Shown: one piece after another, positions 8,881-18,086 of the stretch
Position numbering within the stretch: the first letter of the stretch is position 1
How the letters are laid out: the number at the start of each line of letters is the position of its first letter
Assembly: GCA_014650015.1 (NCBI GenBank)
Contig: BMUD01000026.1
Coordinates: 47,691 to 111,690, forward strand
From: Streptomyces griseoloalbus
Lineage (GTDB): Bacteria; Actinomycetota; Actinomycetes; Streptomycetales; Streptomycetaceae
Length of the DNA stretch: 64,000 nucleotides
Direction: 5' to 3'
The notes under the pieces: model-generated
Database searches by the model: none
Told to the model about the DNA's origin: nothing
The model's input: the letters and a program-made list of their open reading frames with translations, nothing else
Position numbers and translations under genes: made by a program

Positions 8881-9819
8881 TTACCGGGACTGCTGGGCCG
8901 GCACCCCGCGGGAGATCGGCTCGTCCTCGGTGGAGGGCGCGCCGGTCGCGGCCACCGCGGCACCCGTGAGCGTCGCCAGCATCTCGCGGACGTTCGTCAG
9001 CTGGGCGTTGATCGAGTCGCGGCGGTTGGTCAGCGCCGCCAGCTCGCGCTCGGATTCCGAGCGGATCCGGTCGGCCTTGGCGTTGGCGTCGGCCACGATG
9101 TCCTCCGCCTGGCGCTGAGCCGTCTCCACCGTCTGGCGGGCACGGCGCTCGGCGTCGGTGCGCAGCTTCTCGGCCTCCAGGCGCAGCTGCTCCGCGCGGT
9201 GCTCGATCTCGGCGAGGCGCTTCTCGGCCTTGGCCTGACGGGACGCCAGGTCGCGCTCGGACTGCTCGCGGCGCTTGGCGAGGTTCGTCTCGAAGTCGGC
9301 GGCGGCCTGCGCGGCCTTGGCGCGGGTCTCCTCGAAGAGGGCGTCCGCCTCCTCACGCTTGGACTGCGCGTCCTTCTGCGCCTCGGAGCGCAGCTGGGTG
9401 GCTTCGCCCTGAGCCTTCTCGACGATCCGGACGCCCTCGTCCTCGGCCTTGGCCTTGCGCTCGGCGGCGTACGACTCGGCGTCGTTGCGCACCTGCTGGG
9501 CGGCCGACTCGGCGAGCTCGCGGTGCTGCTCCGCCGCGCGCCGCGCCTCCTCGCGCAGATCCTTGGCCTCCTCCTCGGCGAGGCGGAGGATCTTCTCCAC
9601 ACGCGCGCCGAGACCGGCGTACGACGGCTCGGCGTCGGTGACCTGGGCCTGGGCGTTCTGCGTCTCGAGGTGGAGCTCCTCGATGCGCTTTTCCAGAGCG
9701 GTGATGCGGGCGAGAGCGCTGTCACGGTCGGAGACGAGCTTGGAGATACGTTCGTCCACCTGAGCGCGGTCGTACCCACGCCGCACAAGCTCGAAGCCGT
9801 AGGGGGAAGTGTCGCTCAT
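8881..9819 (-). CDS. filP: FilP, intermediate-filament-like coiled-coil protein
   Basis: 312 residues. FilP assembles cytoskeletal networks behind hyphal tips and supports DivIVA-driven polar growth. The N-terminus (SDTSPYGFELVRRGYDRAQVDERI) is a DivIVA-like segment. The rest is almost one coiled coil rich in Glu, Arg, Lys, Ala and Gln, up to about residue 280, then a short disordered tail. Older annotation calls this family cellulose-binding protein. The start ATG at 9819 follows AGGAACCCC. The gene lies immediately downstream of scy, as in S. coelicolor, and the two proteins work in the same tip-organising assembly. Confidence 0.93.
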   Translation of the reverse strand: MSDTSPYGFELVRRGYDRAQVDERISKLVSDRDSALARITALEKRIEELHLETQNAQAQVTDAEPSYAGLGARVEKILRLAEEEAKDLREEARRAAEQHRELAESAAQQVRNDAESYAAERKAKAEDEGVRIVEKAQGEATQLRSEAQKDAQSKREEADALFEETRAKAAQAAADFETNLAKRREQSERDLASRQAKAEKRLAEIEHRAEQLRLEAEKLRTDAERRARQTVETAQRQAEDIVADANAKADRIRSESERELAALTNRRDSINAQLTNVREMLATLTGAAVAATGAPSTEDEPISRGVPAQQSR

Positions 9820-10002
9820 GGGGTTCCTGTCGAATGAGACCGGTGAGGTGATAGGTGGAATCCTAGGGGTCGAAGCGCTGTGTCATCGAGCGGATGCACG
9901 TTTGATACGGAGAATGACACCCCTTTTGAGTGGCTAACCGTCCCAGGGCTTGCCAAACCCTTGGTCAAAGTCCCTCCCAGGCAGGGGATTTCGTCCGCTT
10001 TG

Positions 10003-13000
10003 CTAGTTATCCGATGACTTGCCACCCGTACGGGTACCACCCGCCGTGGCCCCCGCCTTGACCCCGTTGTCCTTGCCGCCCGAGGGCGCTTCGAAGGACT
10101 CCAGCGCCTCCAGCACGTCCTGCACGCGGGAGATCTCGGCGTTGATGTCCTCGCGACGCCGCACCAGCACGTCCAGTTCGCGCTGGCCCTCCTCGACCGT
10201 GCGCCGCGCCTCGCGGACCGCCTCGGCCTTCAGCTCCTCGGCCTCCTTGACGAGCGTGGCCTTCTTCTGCTCGGCCTCCTTGAGCAGCCCCTCGGCCTTC
10301 TTGACGGCGGCGATGCGCACCTTGCCCGCTTCGGAGTTGGCCTCGGAAACGATCTCCTTGGCCTTCGCCGCCGCCTTGGCGAGCTGCTCCTCGGCCGCCT
10401 TGACGAGCGCGTCGCAGCGGTCCCCCGTGGACTTCATCGTCTCCGCCGCCTCACGGCGGGCCCGCTCGTGCAGCTCCTCGATCTCACTGGTGATGCGCTC
10501 GCGCAGCTCCTCGGCGCGCTGCCTGATCTGTGTCGCGTCCCGGCGCGCGCCGACCAGCAGCTCGTCCGCGTCCGTACGGGCCTTCTCCACCCGGGTGTTG
10601 CCCTCGACGGTCGCGTCGGAGACGATCCGCTCGGCCTCGCTGCGGGCCGCGCCGACCATCGTGTCCGCCTGCGACTCCGCGTCCGCCGTCGTCTTCAGCG
10701 CCTGCTGCTGCGCCTCGGTGAGCAGCTTGTCCGCCTCGGCGGTGGTCTCCGTGATGAGCGTGTCGACCTGCTCGGCCGCCTCGGAGCGCCGCTTGTTGGC
10801 CTCCTTGCGGGCCTCGTCCAGGGTCCGCTCGGCCTCCTCGCGCGCGGCCGACACCAGCCGCTCGGCCTCCGACTCCGCGCCGGCCTTGACCCGTTCGGCC
10901 TCGCCGCGGATCCGCTCCGCGTGCTGCTGTGCCGACCCCACCGTCTCCGCGGCCTCGGCCCGCATCCGCTCCGCGTCGCCGGTGGCGTCCGCGATCAGCT
11001 TCTCCGCCTTGGCGACCGACTCCGTGCGCAGCCGCTCGGCTTCGGCGACCGATTCCGAGCGGACCCGCTCGGCTTCGGCGACGGTCTCCGTGCGCAGCCG
11101 CTCGGCCTCGGCGACCGATTCCGAGCGGACCCGCTCGGCTTCGGCGACGGTCTCCGTGCGCAGCCGGTCGGTCTCCGTGATGGTCTCGGTGGTGAGCCGC
11201 TCGGCCTCGCTGCGGGCCTCGGTGATGAGGGTGTCCGCCTGCGTCGCCGCGTCCGAACGGATCCGGTTGGCGTCCTCGCGGGCGTCCGCCCGGGTGCGCG
11301 CCGCCGCCTGCTCGGCCTCGGCGATGGCGTCCGACGCCTCCGTGCGCACCCGCTGGGCGTGCTCGGACACGTCCGCGCGGATCCGCTCGGCCTCGCTGAT
11401 CGCCTCGGACACGGTGCGCTCGGCCAGCGCCTTGGCGGCCTCCGTCTCCTCCTGCGCCTCGCGCCGCAGCCGTCCGGCGTCCTCGCTCGCCCGCTCCCGC
11501 TCCGCGTAGGCGTCGGCGCGGACCCGGTCCGCCTCCTCCTCGGCCGCGTGGCGCGTGCGCTCCGCCGCGTGCTCGGCGGCGCTGCGCAGCCCGGCGATCT
11601 CCTCCTGGGCCTGCTCGTGCAGTCCCGCGACGGAGTCCCGTACCTGCGTCGCGTGCTGCTCGGCGGCCGACACCATCTCGGTGGCGCGCCGGTCGGCCTC
11701 CTCGACCAGACGCACGGCCTCGGCCTGCGCCTCCTCCACGCGGGTGCGCGCCGAGGCCAGCAGCTCCTCGCTCTGCTCGCGGGCCCGCTCGCGCTCCTGG
11801 TCGGCCTCCTGCCGGGCGGCGCCGAGGAGTTCCTCCGCCTCGCGGCGACGGCGGGCCGCCTCCTCCTGCGCGGCGGCCAGCGTCTCCGACGCCTCCGCGG
11901 CGATCCGCTCGGCGGCGGCCTGCGCCTCCGCCCGCATCCGGTCGGCGCTGTCCTGCGCCTCCGACTTCAGCCGCTCCGCCTCGGCGGCGGCCTCCGACCG
12001 CAGCCGCACGGCGACGGACTCGCCCTCCGCGCGGGACGCGGACGCGTCGGCGGCGGCCTCGTCACGCAGCCGCTCGGCCTCCGCCTCCGCCTGCTGCTGG
12101 AGCGCACGGATCCGCTCGGCGGCCTCGGTGCGCAGCCGCTCGGTCTCCTCGGACGCCTCCCGGCGGATCCGGGCGGCCTCCTCGCGCGCGTCGCTCAGCG
12201 CCTGCTCGGCGACGGCGAGCCGCTCCTCGGCCTCCGTGTGCAGCCGCGTCAGTTCCTCGGCGGCCTCCGCGCGCCGCGCCTCGACCGCCCGCTCGGTCTC
12301 CTCGCGCAGTTCGCGCGCGGCCCGCTCGGCGTCCGCCTTGAGCGCGTCGGACTGCTCGACGACCTCCGCGCGGTGCCGCTCGGCCTCCTTGCGGGTGCGC
12401 TCCAGCGTCTCCTCGGCCTGCCGGCGCAGCGTCGTGGCGCGCTCGATGGCCTCGGTGCGGACCTTCTCGCTGTCCGTCTGCGCGGTGGAGCGCAGCTCAT
12501 CGGCGTCCGCCTTCGCCTTGGCGAGCAGCTCCTCGGCGGACTTCGCCGCCTCCTCGATCTGCGCCACGGCCTCCTTGCGGGCCTCCGCGCGGATCCTCTC
12601 GCCCTCGGACACCGCGTCGGAGCGCAGCTGCTCGGCCTCGCCGCGCAGCCGGCGGGCCTCCTCCTGCAGCTCGACGGTCTTGGCGCGGTACTCCTTGGTG
12701 TCGTCCTTCGCCGCGCCCTTGAGCTGCTCGGCGATGTCGTGCGCCTCGGCGCGCAGCCGGTCCGCCTCGGCCTCGGCCTCGCTGCGGATCCGCTCGGCCT
12801 CCTCGGCCGCGGCCCTGGTGGTCCGCTTCGCTTCCTCCGACGCCTTGTTGAGCACGTCCTCGGCGGTCTTGGCCGCCTTGGACAGCTGCGTCGCGGACTC
12901 CTCCGCGGTGATCCTGCGGGCCTTCTCGGCGGCCTCGGAGACGATCTTCTCGGCCTCCGCGCGGGCGTCGGCGACCAGCTGCTCCGCCTCGGACTTGGTC

Positions 13001-13983
13001 TGCTCGGCCTCCTTCGTGGCCTCCTCGACCAGCCGGGCGACCTGCTCCTTGGCGGTGCGGGTACGGGTTTCGTTGGCGGACTCGGCGGAGGTGAGGGCCT
13101 TGGACGCGGCCTCCTTCGCCTCGGCGAGCACCTTCTCCGCCTCGGCGCGCGCCTCGCGCAGCGCGGTCTCGGCCTCCGCCATGCGCTGCTCGGCGGCGCG
13201 GCTGAGCTCCTGCGCCTGACGGCGCGCGGACTCCGACTCGCTGGCGGTCGACGTCCGCAGCTGCTCGGCGTGGTCGGTGGCCTCCTGAGCCTGCGTGGAG
13301 GCGGCGTTCAGCAGCCGCTCGGCGTCCGCGCGGGCCCGGCGCAGGATCTGCTCGGCCTCCGCGCGGGCCGACTCGGCCTCGCTCTGCAGCCGCTGGCGGG
13401 CCTCGGCGGTCAGCCGCTCGGCCTCCGCGCGGGCGGCGGCCAGCGCCTGCTCGGTCTCCGCGCGGGACTCCTCCAGGAGCCGGCGGGCCTGCTGCTCGGT
13501 CCGGGCGCGCAGCTGCTCGGCCCACGCCACGTTCTCGTTGACGTGGGACTCGACGGTCTGCCGGCGCTCCGCCAGCTCCTGGTCGAGCTGCTGGCGCCGC
13601 GTCACCGCCTCCTGGTGCAGCTCCGCCTGGAGCCGGGCCGCCTGCTCCGCGTGCTCCTGGAGGATCCGCTGGGTCTGCGCCCGCGCCTGGCTCAGCTCCC
13701 GCTCGGCGTCCGCGCGGAGCTGGTCGGCCTGCATCTGCGCGTTGCGCAGCAACTGCTCGGCCTGGTAACCGAGGTCACCGCCGTCGAACGCGGGCCGGGA
13801 CATGATGGTGCGCCGCGCCTCGTGCAGCTTGGCGCGCAGCACCTCGACCTGGTAGCCGAGGTCCTCGGCGTGCTGGATCGCCTTTTCCCGCTCGGTCTTC
13901 AGCCGCTTCATCTCGGCTTCGAACCGAGAGAGGTGGTCGACGTCAGCCGCCGGCTCTCGCTCCTGGCTCTCGTAGCCCCGCAC
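10003..13983 (-). CDS. scy: Scy, polarisome-organising giant coiled-coil protein
   Basis: 1326 residues from the GTG at 13983 (VRGYESQEREPAADVDHLSRFEAEM), the length known for S. coelicolor Scy. An upstream in-frame ATG at 14034 would add 17 residues. Scy is a scaffold that gathers DivIVA and FilP at new tips and controls branching. A short N-terminal coil (residues 20-70) resembles DivIVA. The remainder is an uninterrupted coiled coil with 11-residue periodicity (LRTETVAEAER, VRSESVAEAER). It contains a stretch of nearly identical units (nt 11011-11170). The C-terminus (TRTGGKSSDN) is disordered. The 230 bp upstream hold its promoter. Confidence 0.95.
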   Translation of the reverse strand: MRGYESQEREPAADVDHLSRFEAEMKRLKTEREKAIQHAEDLGYQVEVLRAKLHEARRTIMSRPAFDGGDLGYQAEQLLRNAQMQADQLRADAERELSQARAQTQRILQEHAEQAARLQAELHQEAVTRRQQLDQELAERRQTVESHVNENVAWAEQLRARTEQQARRLLEESRAETEQALAAARAEAERLTAEARQRLQSEAESARAEAEQILRRARADAERLLNAASTQAQEATDHAEQLRTSTASESESARRQAQELSRAAEQRMAEAETALREARAEAEKVLAEAKEAASKALTSAESANETRTRTAKEQVARLVEEATKEAEQTKSEAEQLVADARAEAEKIVSEAAEKARRITAEESATQLSKAAKTAEDVLNKASEEAKRTTRAAAEEAERIRSEAEAEADRLRAEAHDIAEQLKGAAKDDTKEYRAKTVELQEEARRLRGEAEQLRSDAVSEGERIRAEARKEAVAQIEEAAKSAEELLAKAKADADELRSTAQTDSEKVRTEAIERATTLRRQAEETLERTRKEAERHRAEVVEQSDALKADAERAARELREETERAVEARRAEAAEELTRLHTEAEERLAVAEQALSDAREEAARIRREASEETERLRTEAAERIRALQQQAEAEAERLRDEAAADASASRAEGESVAVRLRSEAAAEAERLKSEAQDSADRMRAEAQAAAERIAAEASETLAAAQEEAARRRREAEELLGAARQEADQERERAREQSEELLASARTRVEEAQAEAVRLVEEADRRATEMVSAAEQHATQVRDSVAGLHEQAQEEIAGLRSAAEHAAERTRHAAEEEADRVRADAYAERERASEDAGRLRREAQEETEAAKALAERTVSEAISEAERIRADVSEHAQRVRTEASDAIAEAEQAAARTRADAREDANRIRSDAATQADTLITEARSEAERLTTETITETDRLRTETVAEAERVRSESVAEAERLRTETVAEAERVRSESVAEAERLRTESVAKAEKLIADATGDAERMRAEAAETVGSAQQHAERIRGEAERVKAGAESEAERLVSAAREEAERTLDEARKEANKRRSEAAEQVDTLITETTAEADKLLTEAQQQALKTTADAESQADTMVGAARSEAERIVSDATVEGNTRVEKARTDADELLVGARRDATQIRQRAEELRERITSEIEELHERARREAAETMKSTGDRCDALVKAAEEQLAKAAAKAKEIVSEANSEAGKVRIAAVKKAEGLLKEAEQKKATLVKEAEELKAEAVREARRTVEEGQRELDVLVRRREDINAEISRVQDVLEALESFEAPSGGKDNGVKAGATAGGTRTGGKSSDN
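11011..11170 (-). repeat. scy: 66-bp tandem repeat inside scy (two 33-bp half units)
   Basis: Bases 11045-11100 and 11111-11166 are identical over 56 nt at a 66-bp period, and diverged copies flank them. Each 33-bp half encodes one 11-residue coiled-coil unit (RTETVAEAERV / RSESVAEAERL). Identity extends to third codon positions, so the repeat looks like recent duplication or gene conversion. Confidence 0.9.
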
Positions 13984-14213
13984 TGCGCGGTCCCATCCGT
14001 CCCCTGGTCGCAAGTCTGGCCGAGCCCCGTTCATCCGCCGAACGGGGCCCCCGGGGGAATGGTGTCAGATCTACGGCGGAGCATGGGCTGCTGCCCCGCC
14101 CTCGCCCCCCGAAACCCGGACCCCGGTGATCCCGCCGGCAAAGACGACGGGACGCGGTCACCACGGATCGAGCGGCGACCGGACCCAACCCTACCGGCCC
14201 TTATGTACGTGGG

Positions 14214-14654
14214 TCAGTGCTCGGATGACTCAACAGGCGCCGAAGTGACCAGTTCTGTCAGAACGCCATGGCAGTCCTTGGGGTGCAGGAAGGTGATTCG
14301 TGACCCCATGGAGCCGCGCCGGGGCTCTTCGTACAGCACGCGTACGCCCTTGCCGCGGATGTCGGCGGCCTCCGCGTCCACGTCCGCCGTGCCGAAAGCG
14401 ATGTGGTGGACGCCCTCGCCGTTCTTCGCGAGCCACTTGGCGACGGTGGAGTCCTCGCGGGTCGGCTCGAGCAGCTGCAGGTAGGAGGCCCCGCCGTCGG
14501 AGGTGTCGTTGATCTTGAGCATGGCCTCGCGCACGCCCTGCTCCTCGTTGACCTCGGAGTGGAACACCTCGAAGCCGTAGGTGGCCCGGTAGAACTCCAC
14601 GGTCTTGTCCAGGTCGAAACAGGCGATCCCGATGTGGTCGATTCGCGTCAGCAT
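14214..14654 (-). CDS. mce: Methylmalonyl-CoA epimerase
   Basis: 146 residues, two glyoxalase/VOC modules. It interconverts the (2S) and (2R) forms of methylmalonyl-CoA, linking propionyl-CoA carboxylase and the B12-dependent mutase. The metal ligands expected for the family are visible: His7 (RIDHIGIA), Gln in YLQLLEP, His in GVHHIAFG and Glu in VLTELVTS. The length is typical. It is divergent from the thiolase gene across a 147-bp spacer. With meaB and icmA in this window it forms part of acyl-CoA rearrangement and polyketide precursor supply. Confidence 0.95.
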   Translation of the reverse strand: MLTRIDHIGIACFDLDKTVEFYRATYGFEVFHSEVNEEQGVREAMLKINDTSDGGASYLQLLEPTREDSTVAKWLAKNGEGVHHIAFGTADVDAEAADIRGKGVRVLYEEPRRGSMGSRITFLHPKDCHGVLTELVTSAPVESSEH

Positions 14655-14801
14655 GGAATCAGTGCAGCGCTCCCGGGATGGTTACGCAACGTGCGCGCGA
14701 TCACACCGAAAGGCCGATGACGGGGTCCACCGCACGTCAGTACATTCGAAGTAAACCCTCGTTCACTCCTCGGCTGTGCAGCCGGAAGGGGACCGCAGCT
14801 C

Positions 14802-16034
14802 ATGTCATCTGCATCCAGCGCATCTTCCGTGTCATCTACAACGAACGGCACGACGTCCGTCATCGTCGCGGGCGCCCGCACCCCGATGGGGCGGTTGCTC
14901 GGTTCTCTGAAGTCCTTCTCCGGAGCCGACCTCGGCGGCTTCGCGATCAAGGCCGCCCTCGACCGTGCGGGGATCGGTGGCGACCAGGTCCAGTACGTGA
15001 TCATGGGGCAGGTGCTCCAGGCCGGGGCGGGGCAGATCCCGGCACGCCAGGCCGCCGTCAAGGCCGGCATCCCGATGAACGTCCCGGCGCTCACCGTCAA
15101 CAAGGTGTGCCTCTCCGGCCTCGACGCGATCGCGCTGGCCGACCAGCTGATCCGGGCCGGCGAGTTCGACGTGGTCGTCGCCGGCGGCCAGGAGTCCATG
15201 ACCAACGCCCCGCACCTGCTGCCGAAGTCCCGCGAGGGCTTCAAGTACGGCGCGGTCCAGATGCTCGACGCCATGGCGTACGACGGCCTGACCGACTCCT
15301 TCGAGAACATCGCCATGGGCGAGTCCACGGAGAAGCACAACACCCGCCTCGGCCTCGGCCGCCGGGAGCAGGACGAGATCGCCGCCCTGTCCCACCAGCG
15401 GGCCGCCGCCGCGCAGAAGAACGGCGTCTACGAGGCCGAGATCACCCCGGTCGAGATCCCGCAGCGCAAGGGCGACCCGGTGCTCTTCAGCCAGGACGAG
15501 GGCATCCGCGGCGACACCACCGCCGAGTCCCTCGGCAAGCTGCGCCCCGCCTTCACCGAGGGCGGCACCATCACGGCCGGCTCCTCCTCGCAGATCTCGG
15601 ACGGTGCGGCGGCCGTGGTCGTGATGAGCAAGGCCAAGGCGCAGGAGCTCGGCCTGGACTGGATCGCCGAGATCGGCGCCCACGGCAACGTGGCCGGCCC
15701 CGACAACTCCCTCCAGTCGCAGCCCTCCAACGCGATCCGGCACGCCCTCGAGAAGGAGGGCCTGGAGGTGTCCGACCTCGACCTCATCGAGATCAACGAG
15801 GCGTTCGCCGCGGTCGCCGTGCAGTCAATGAAGGACCTCGGCGTTTCCACCGAAAAGGTGAACGTCAACGGTGGTGCCATCGCGCTGGGTCACCCGATCG
15901 GCATGTCCGGCGCGCGGCTCGTGCTGCACCTGGCGCTGGAGCTGAAGCGGCGCGGCGGCGGTGTCGGCGCGGCGGCGCTGTGCGGTGGCGGCGGTCAGGG
16001 TGACGCGCTGATCGTGCGGGTACCCAAGGCCTGA
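14802..16034 (+). CDS. Acetyl-CoA C-acetyltransferase (thiolase)
   Basis: 410 residues. It condenses or cleaves acetyl-CoA and acetoacetyl-CoA. The nucleophile Cys103 is in [12 protein letters not shown]. The conserved [24 protein letters not shown] (active-site His) and CGGGGQGDA (second Cys) motifs are all present. A Ser/Thr-rich leader of about 15 residues precedes the thiolase fold. The ATG at 14802 has a purine-rich GGAAGGGGA upstream. meaB follows after 53 bp, probably in the same transcript. In S. coelicolor this locus (SCO5399) is linked to ethylmalonyl-CoA/butyryl-CoA metabolism; that role is inferred here. Confidence 0.93.
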   Translation: MSSASSASSVSSTTNGTTSVIVAGARTPMGRLLGSLKSFSGADLGGFAIKAALDRAGIGGDQVQYVIMGQVLQAGAGQIPARQAAVKAGIPMNVPALTVNKVCLSGLDAIALADQLIRAGEFDVVVAGGQESMTNAPHLLPKSREGFKYGAVQMLDAMAYDGLTDSFENIAMGESTEKHNTRLGLGRREQDEIAALSHQRAAAAQKNGVYEAEITPVEIPQRKGDPVLFSQDEGIRGDTTAESLGKLRPAFTEGGTITAGSSSQISDGAAAVVVMSKAKAQELGLDWIAEIGAHGNVAGPDNSLQSQPSNAIRHALEKEGLEVSDLDLIEINEAFAAVAVQSMKDLGVSTEKVNVNGGAIALGHPIGMSGARLVLHLALELKRRGGGVGAAALCGGGGQGDALIVRVPKA

Positions 16035-16087
16035 ATCCGGCTGTCGTCGCCGGACCTTACTTCCGAACGGATCTGAACGGAGCTGTG

Positions 16088-17059
16088 ATGCAGGACGTCT
16101 CCACTCTGGTGGCCCAGGCCAGGGAGGGCAGGCCGCGGGCCGTGGCCCGGCTGATCTCCCTGGTGGAGGGGGCGTCCCCGCAGCTCCGGGAGGTCATGGC
16201 GGCCCTGGCGCCGCTGACCGGCAACGCGTACGTGGTCGGCCTCACCGGCTCCCCGGGCGTCGGCAAGTCGACGTCCACCTCGGCGCTGGTGAGCGCGTAC
16301 CGCAAACAGGGAAGGCGGGTCGGCGTCCTGGCCGTCGACCCGTCCTCCCCGTTCTCCGGCGGCGCCCTGCTCGGCGACCGCGTCCGGATGTCGGAGCACG
16401 CCTCCGACCCCGGCGTCTACATCCGCTCCATGGCGACCCGCGGCCACCTGGGCGGCCTCGCCTGGGCCGCCCCGCAGGCCATCCGCGTCCTGGACGCGGC
16501 GGGCTGCGACGTGATCCTCGTCGAGACGGTCGGGGTGGGCCAGTCGGAGGTGGAGATCGCCTCCCAGGCCGACACCTCCGTCGTCCTCCTGGCCCCCGGC
16601 ATGGGCGACGGCATCCAGGCGGCCAAGGCCGGAATCCTGGAGATCGGCGACGTCTACGTCGTCAACAAGGCCGACCGCGACGGCGCGGACGCCACCGCCC
16701 GCGAGCTGAACCACATGCTGGGCCTCGGCGAGTCACGCGCCGCCGGCGACTGGCGCCCCCCGATCGTCAAGACGGTCGCCGCGCGCGCGGAGGGCGTCGA
16801 CGAGGTCGTCGAGGCCCTGGAGAAGCACCGGGCCTGGATGGAGGAGCGGGGCGTCCTTACGGAGCGCCGGCTGGCCCGCGCCTCCCGCGAGGTCGAGACC
16901 ATCGCGGTCACGGCCCTGCGGGAACGCATCGGCGACCTCCACGGAGACCGCCGCCTCGGCGCCCTCGCGGAACGGATCATCGCAGGCGACCTGGACCCGT
17001 ACCGCGCGGCGGACGAACTGGTGACGGGCCTGACGTCCACCGGCCCGTCCGGCGGCTGA
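16088..17059 (+). CDS. meaB: MeaB, GTPase chaperone of B12-dependent acyl-CoA mutases
   Basis: 323 residues, SIMIBI-class G protein of the MeaB/ArgK family. It protects and reloads adenosylcobalamin in methylmalonyl-CoA-type mutases. Walker A is GSPGVGKST (about residues 54-62), a switch region follows at VDPSSPFSGGALLGDRVRM, and Walker B/G3 is at LVETVGVGQSE. NKAD (base specificity) lies in VYVVNKADRDGA. The C-terminal helices form the dimer arm. The ATG at 16088 is favoured because GGAG lies 5 nt upstream; the GTG at 16085 is a one-codon alternative. Old annotations as an arginine/ornithine transport kinase are wrong for this family. Confidence 0.95.
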   Translation: MQDVSTLVAQAREGRPRAVARLISLVEGASPQLREVMAALAPLTGNAYVVGLTGSPGVGKSTSTSALVSAYRKQGRRVGVLAVDPSSPFSGGALLGDRVRMSEHASDPGVYIRSMATRGHLGGLAWAAPQAIRVLDAAGCDVILVETVGVGQSEVEIASQADTSVVLLAPGMGDGIQAAKAGILEIGDVYVVNKADRDGADATARELNHMLGLGESRAAGDWRPPIVKTVAARAEGVDEVVEALEKHRAWMEERGVLTERRLARASREVETIAVTALRERIGDLHGDRRLGALAERIIAGDLDPYRAADELVTGLTSTGPSGG

Positions 17060-17066
17060 GCAGATT

Positions 17067-17140
17067 CAGCCCGTCCGGCGTTTGAGGACGAGGCCCGTTC
17101 AGGGCCGAAGCGGGGGTCCGGGGGCGGCAGCCCCCGGGGA
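17067..17140. repeat. Intergenic repeat carrying the meaB terminator hairpin
   Basis: The segment starts TTCAGCCCGTCCGGCGTTTG and ends in a stem CCGGGGGC (17118-17125), loop GGCA, GCCCCCGG (17130-17137). From memory, near-identical text is found after many Streptomyces genes, so this is probably a dispersed intergenic element used as a terminator between convergent genes. Confidence 0.65.
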
Positions 17141-17208
17141 CGGGAAGGGAAGGGAAGGGGCGGCTGGGGCGAGAACCCCACACCGCCCCACCCACCACAC
17201 CCGTACGA

Positions 17209-17970
17209 TCAGTCGTCGTCGGAGCCGTCGGAGTCGTCACCCCGCTCCGCACTGACGCCCGCGCCGTCCAGCCCCACGCGCCAGTCCTTCTCCCCGCCGC
17301 CGGAGGCGACCGTCTCCGCCTCCCAGCCCCGGTCATCGTCGTCGTCCAGGTCGATCGAGACCACCGTGCCCTTGGCGGCCACCAGCTGCGCGGCCTCCTG
17401 CGCGGTCACCGACGTCCCCTTCAGCGCGGCCCGCACCTCGCCGGCGTCGTCCTCGTCGTCCTGGTGCGCGCTCAGCACCTTTCCGGTCGTCGGGTCGACC
17501 CGCACGCTGTACCAGGTGTCGCCGCCGCCGAGGACGTCGACCTCCCAGGCGGCCCTGCCGCCGTTGTCGTCCGCGTCGTCCGCGTCGTCCGCGTCGTCGT
17601 CCAGCTCGGCGGAGACGGCGGTGCCCGGCGTGTGCTTCAGCGCGGCGGCGATGGCGTCGGCAGCGGTCACGCCACCGGAGACGGCCCGATCGTCGTCGCG
17701 GTCGTCGCGGTCGTCGCCCCGGACGTCGTTGCGGTCGTCGCCCTGATCGTCGGCGTCCTCACGCCCCCGGTCGTCGTCCCGCCCGTCGTCGTCCCGCCCG
17801 TCGTCGTCCCGCCCGTCGTCGTCCCGCCCGTCGTCGTCCCCCACCCGGGTCTCCGTCTGCGCCACCGGCGTCGTCCCGCCGTTGTCCCCCGAGACCGCGA
17901 GGGCCGTCGCCGTACCCCCACCGACGAGGGCCGCGGCCGTCACGACGGCGATCACGATGTTGCGCTTCAT
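17209..17970 (-). CDS. Secreted acidic PepSY-domain protein
   Basis: 253 residues. A signal peptide (MKRNIVIAVVTAAALVGGGTATALA) leads into a low-complexity acidic region with four copies of DDDGR plus variants, about residues 45-95. Two PepSY-like repeats follow (AADAIAAALKHTPGTAVSAEL...WEVDVLGGGDTWYSVRVDPTTGKVLSA, and AQEAAQLVAAKGTVVSIDL...WEAETV). It ends in an acidic tail. PepSY modules are usually inhibitory or sensing domains outside the membrane. It is divergent from the two-component system at 18087 and shares its promoter region, so it may be its target or co-sensor. The Asp clusters suggest Ca2+ or other cation binding (inference). Confidence 0.85.
   Translation of the reverse strand: MKRNIVIAVVTAAALVGGGTATALAVSGDNGGTTPVAQTETRVGDDDGRDDDGRDDDGRDDDGRDDDRGREDADDQGDDRNDVRGDDRDDRDDDRAVSGGVTAADAIAAALKHTPGTAVSAELDDDADDADDADDNGGRAAWEVDVLGGGDTWYSVRVDPTTGKVLSAHQDDEDDAGEVRAALKGTSVTAQEAAQLVAAKGTVVSIDLDDDDDRGWEAETVASGGGEKDWRVGLDGAGVSAERGDDSDGSDDD
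17771..17845 (-). repeat. 15-bp tandem repeat encoding DDDGR
   Basis: Four near-perfect copies of a 15-bp unit encode Asp-Asp-Asp-Gly-Arg in the PepSY protein, with partial copies at the edges. The number probably varies between strains by slippage. Confidence 0.85.
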
Positions 17971-18032
17971 GCTGGTTCCTCCCGAGCCGTTTCGTTTTCG
18001 ACGCCTTCAATCTCGCCGACCGACGCTGAGGA

Positions 18033-18066
18033 GAAGCTGAAGCCCCCTGAAGGGATCTTCAGCTTC
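18033..18066. promoter_or_regulatory. Putative response-regulator box with 10-bp pitch
   Basis: GAAGCTGAAG (18033-18042) and CTTCAGCTTC (18057-18066) are perfect inverted arms. The core CTGAAG occurs at 18037 and again at 18047, and its inverse CTTCAG at 18057, each exactly 10 bp apart. OmpR-type regulators bind direct repeats at helical pitch. The site ends 20 bp before the regulator's ATG, in the spacer shared with the PepSY gene. Confidence 0.6.
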
Positions 18067-18086
18067 GTTTTGCGACCCTGGACGAC

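Noticed and set aside
10468-14484. Open frame of more than 1300 codons opposite scy
   Set aside because: It is the antisense shadow of a highly repetitive GC-rich coiled-coil gene; the product is Leu/Arg/Gly filler without domains, and scy on the other strand is certain.
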